DNA of 64,000 bases from Adiantum capillus-veneris. Lineage: Eukaryota; Streptophyta; Polypodiopsida; Polypodiales; Pteridaceae. Of this stretch, positions 63,970-64,000 are shown one piece after another. The position numbers were made by a program, and so were the translations under genes. The stretch covers positions 46,293,098-46,357,097 of the forward strand of contig CM043962.1 of the NCBI GenBank assembly GCA_014529385.2, in the 5' to 3' direction. Numbering within the stretch: position 1 is the first letter of the stretch; every line of letters begins with the position of its first letter. The notes below the pieces were generated by a model. It saw only the letters and a list, made by a program, of their open reading frames with translations. It had not been told where the DNA came from and ran no database searches.

Positions 63970-64000
63970 TTTTGTGCAGCTCCCCGACAACAAATTGGAG

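Overview
This is a stretch of a plant nuclear genome. It holds one apparently intact, intron-rich housekeeping gene, the condensin subunit SMC2 (21 exons read from homology, 1196 codons plus stop), set in nested LTR retrotransposons, gene relics and simple repeats. The plant assignment rests on the plant-type gypsy and copia elements, a Y-rich leader before SMC2 and GT-AG introns. The density of nested elements and the lack of familiar angiosperm gene neighbours would fit a large-genome non-seed plant such as a fern, but that is only an inference.

Layout, left to right. 1-8877: a decayed chromovirus-type gypsy element (copy 1), with a minus-strand solo LTR of a related family at 3033-4627 inserted in its reverse transcriptase (TSD CCGCA). 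Copy 1 itself sits inside the gag of an older minus-strand gypsy relic (8878 to about 11400), whose untranslated leader stops shortly before the SMC2 gene (11571-18528). 18529-21329: intergenic DNA with a possible tRNA-derived SINE. 21330-24245: a 5'-truncated copia element with its 3' LTR. 24490-25730: half of an unrecognised gene followed by an intron-like array of degenerate AAGTGCTT repeats. 28616-28832: a foldback hairpin element.

29954-59233: gypsy copy 2 (plus strand, TSD CATGT, TGGCGCC-type PBS). It is split by gypsy copy 3 at 38186-57235 (minus strand, 19,050 bp, TSD CCTTT). 59234-64000: purine-rich DNA, a second AAGTGCTT array joined to the other half of the same unrecognised gene family, a roughly 70-bp minisatellite, a broken FCP1/NIF-like phosphatase-domain gene, and a 39-base C run.

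The most unusual content is in gypsy copy 3. Its two long coding blocks (gag-pol and an extra 1091-codon 3' ORF) are each preceded by the same kind of array: palindromes framed ACAT....CGCG....ATGT, about 283 or 130 bp apart, with the nearest copy 165-167 bp from the start codon. The old relic beside SMC2 carries an equivalent array with about 283-bp spacing. There the inner palindrome sequence has changed on both arms together, so self-complementarity was kept while sequence was not. The same element also has a second retropepsin-like domain after its integrase, a duplicated integrase zinc-binding (HHCC) region, a repeated W-x-P-K tail, a gag N-terminal domain of unknown type, and a 3' LTR that has lost its TATA box by an apparent template switch.
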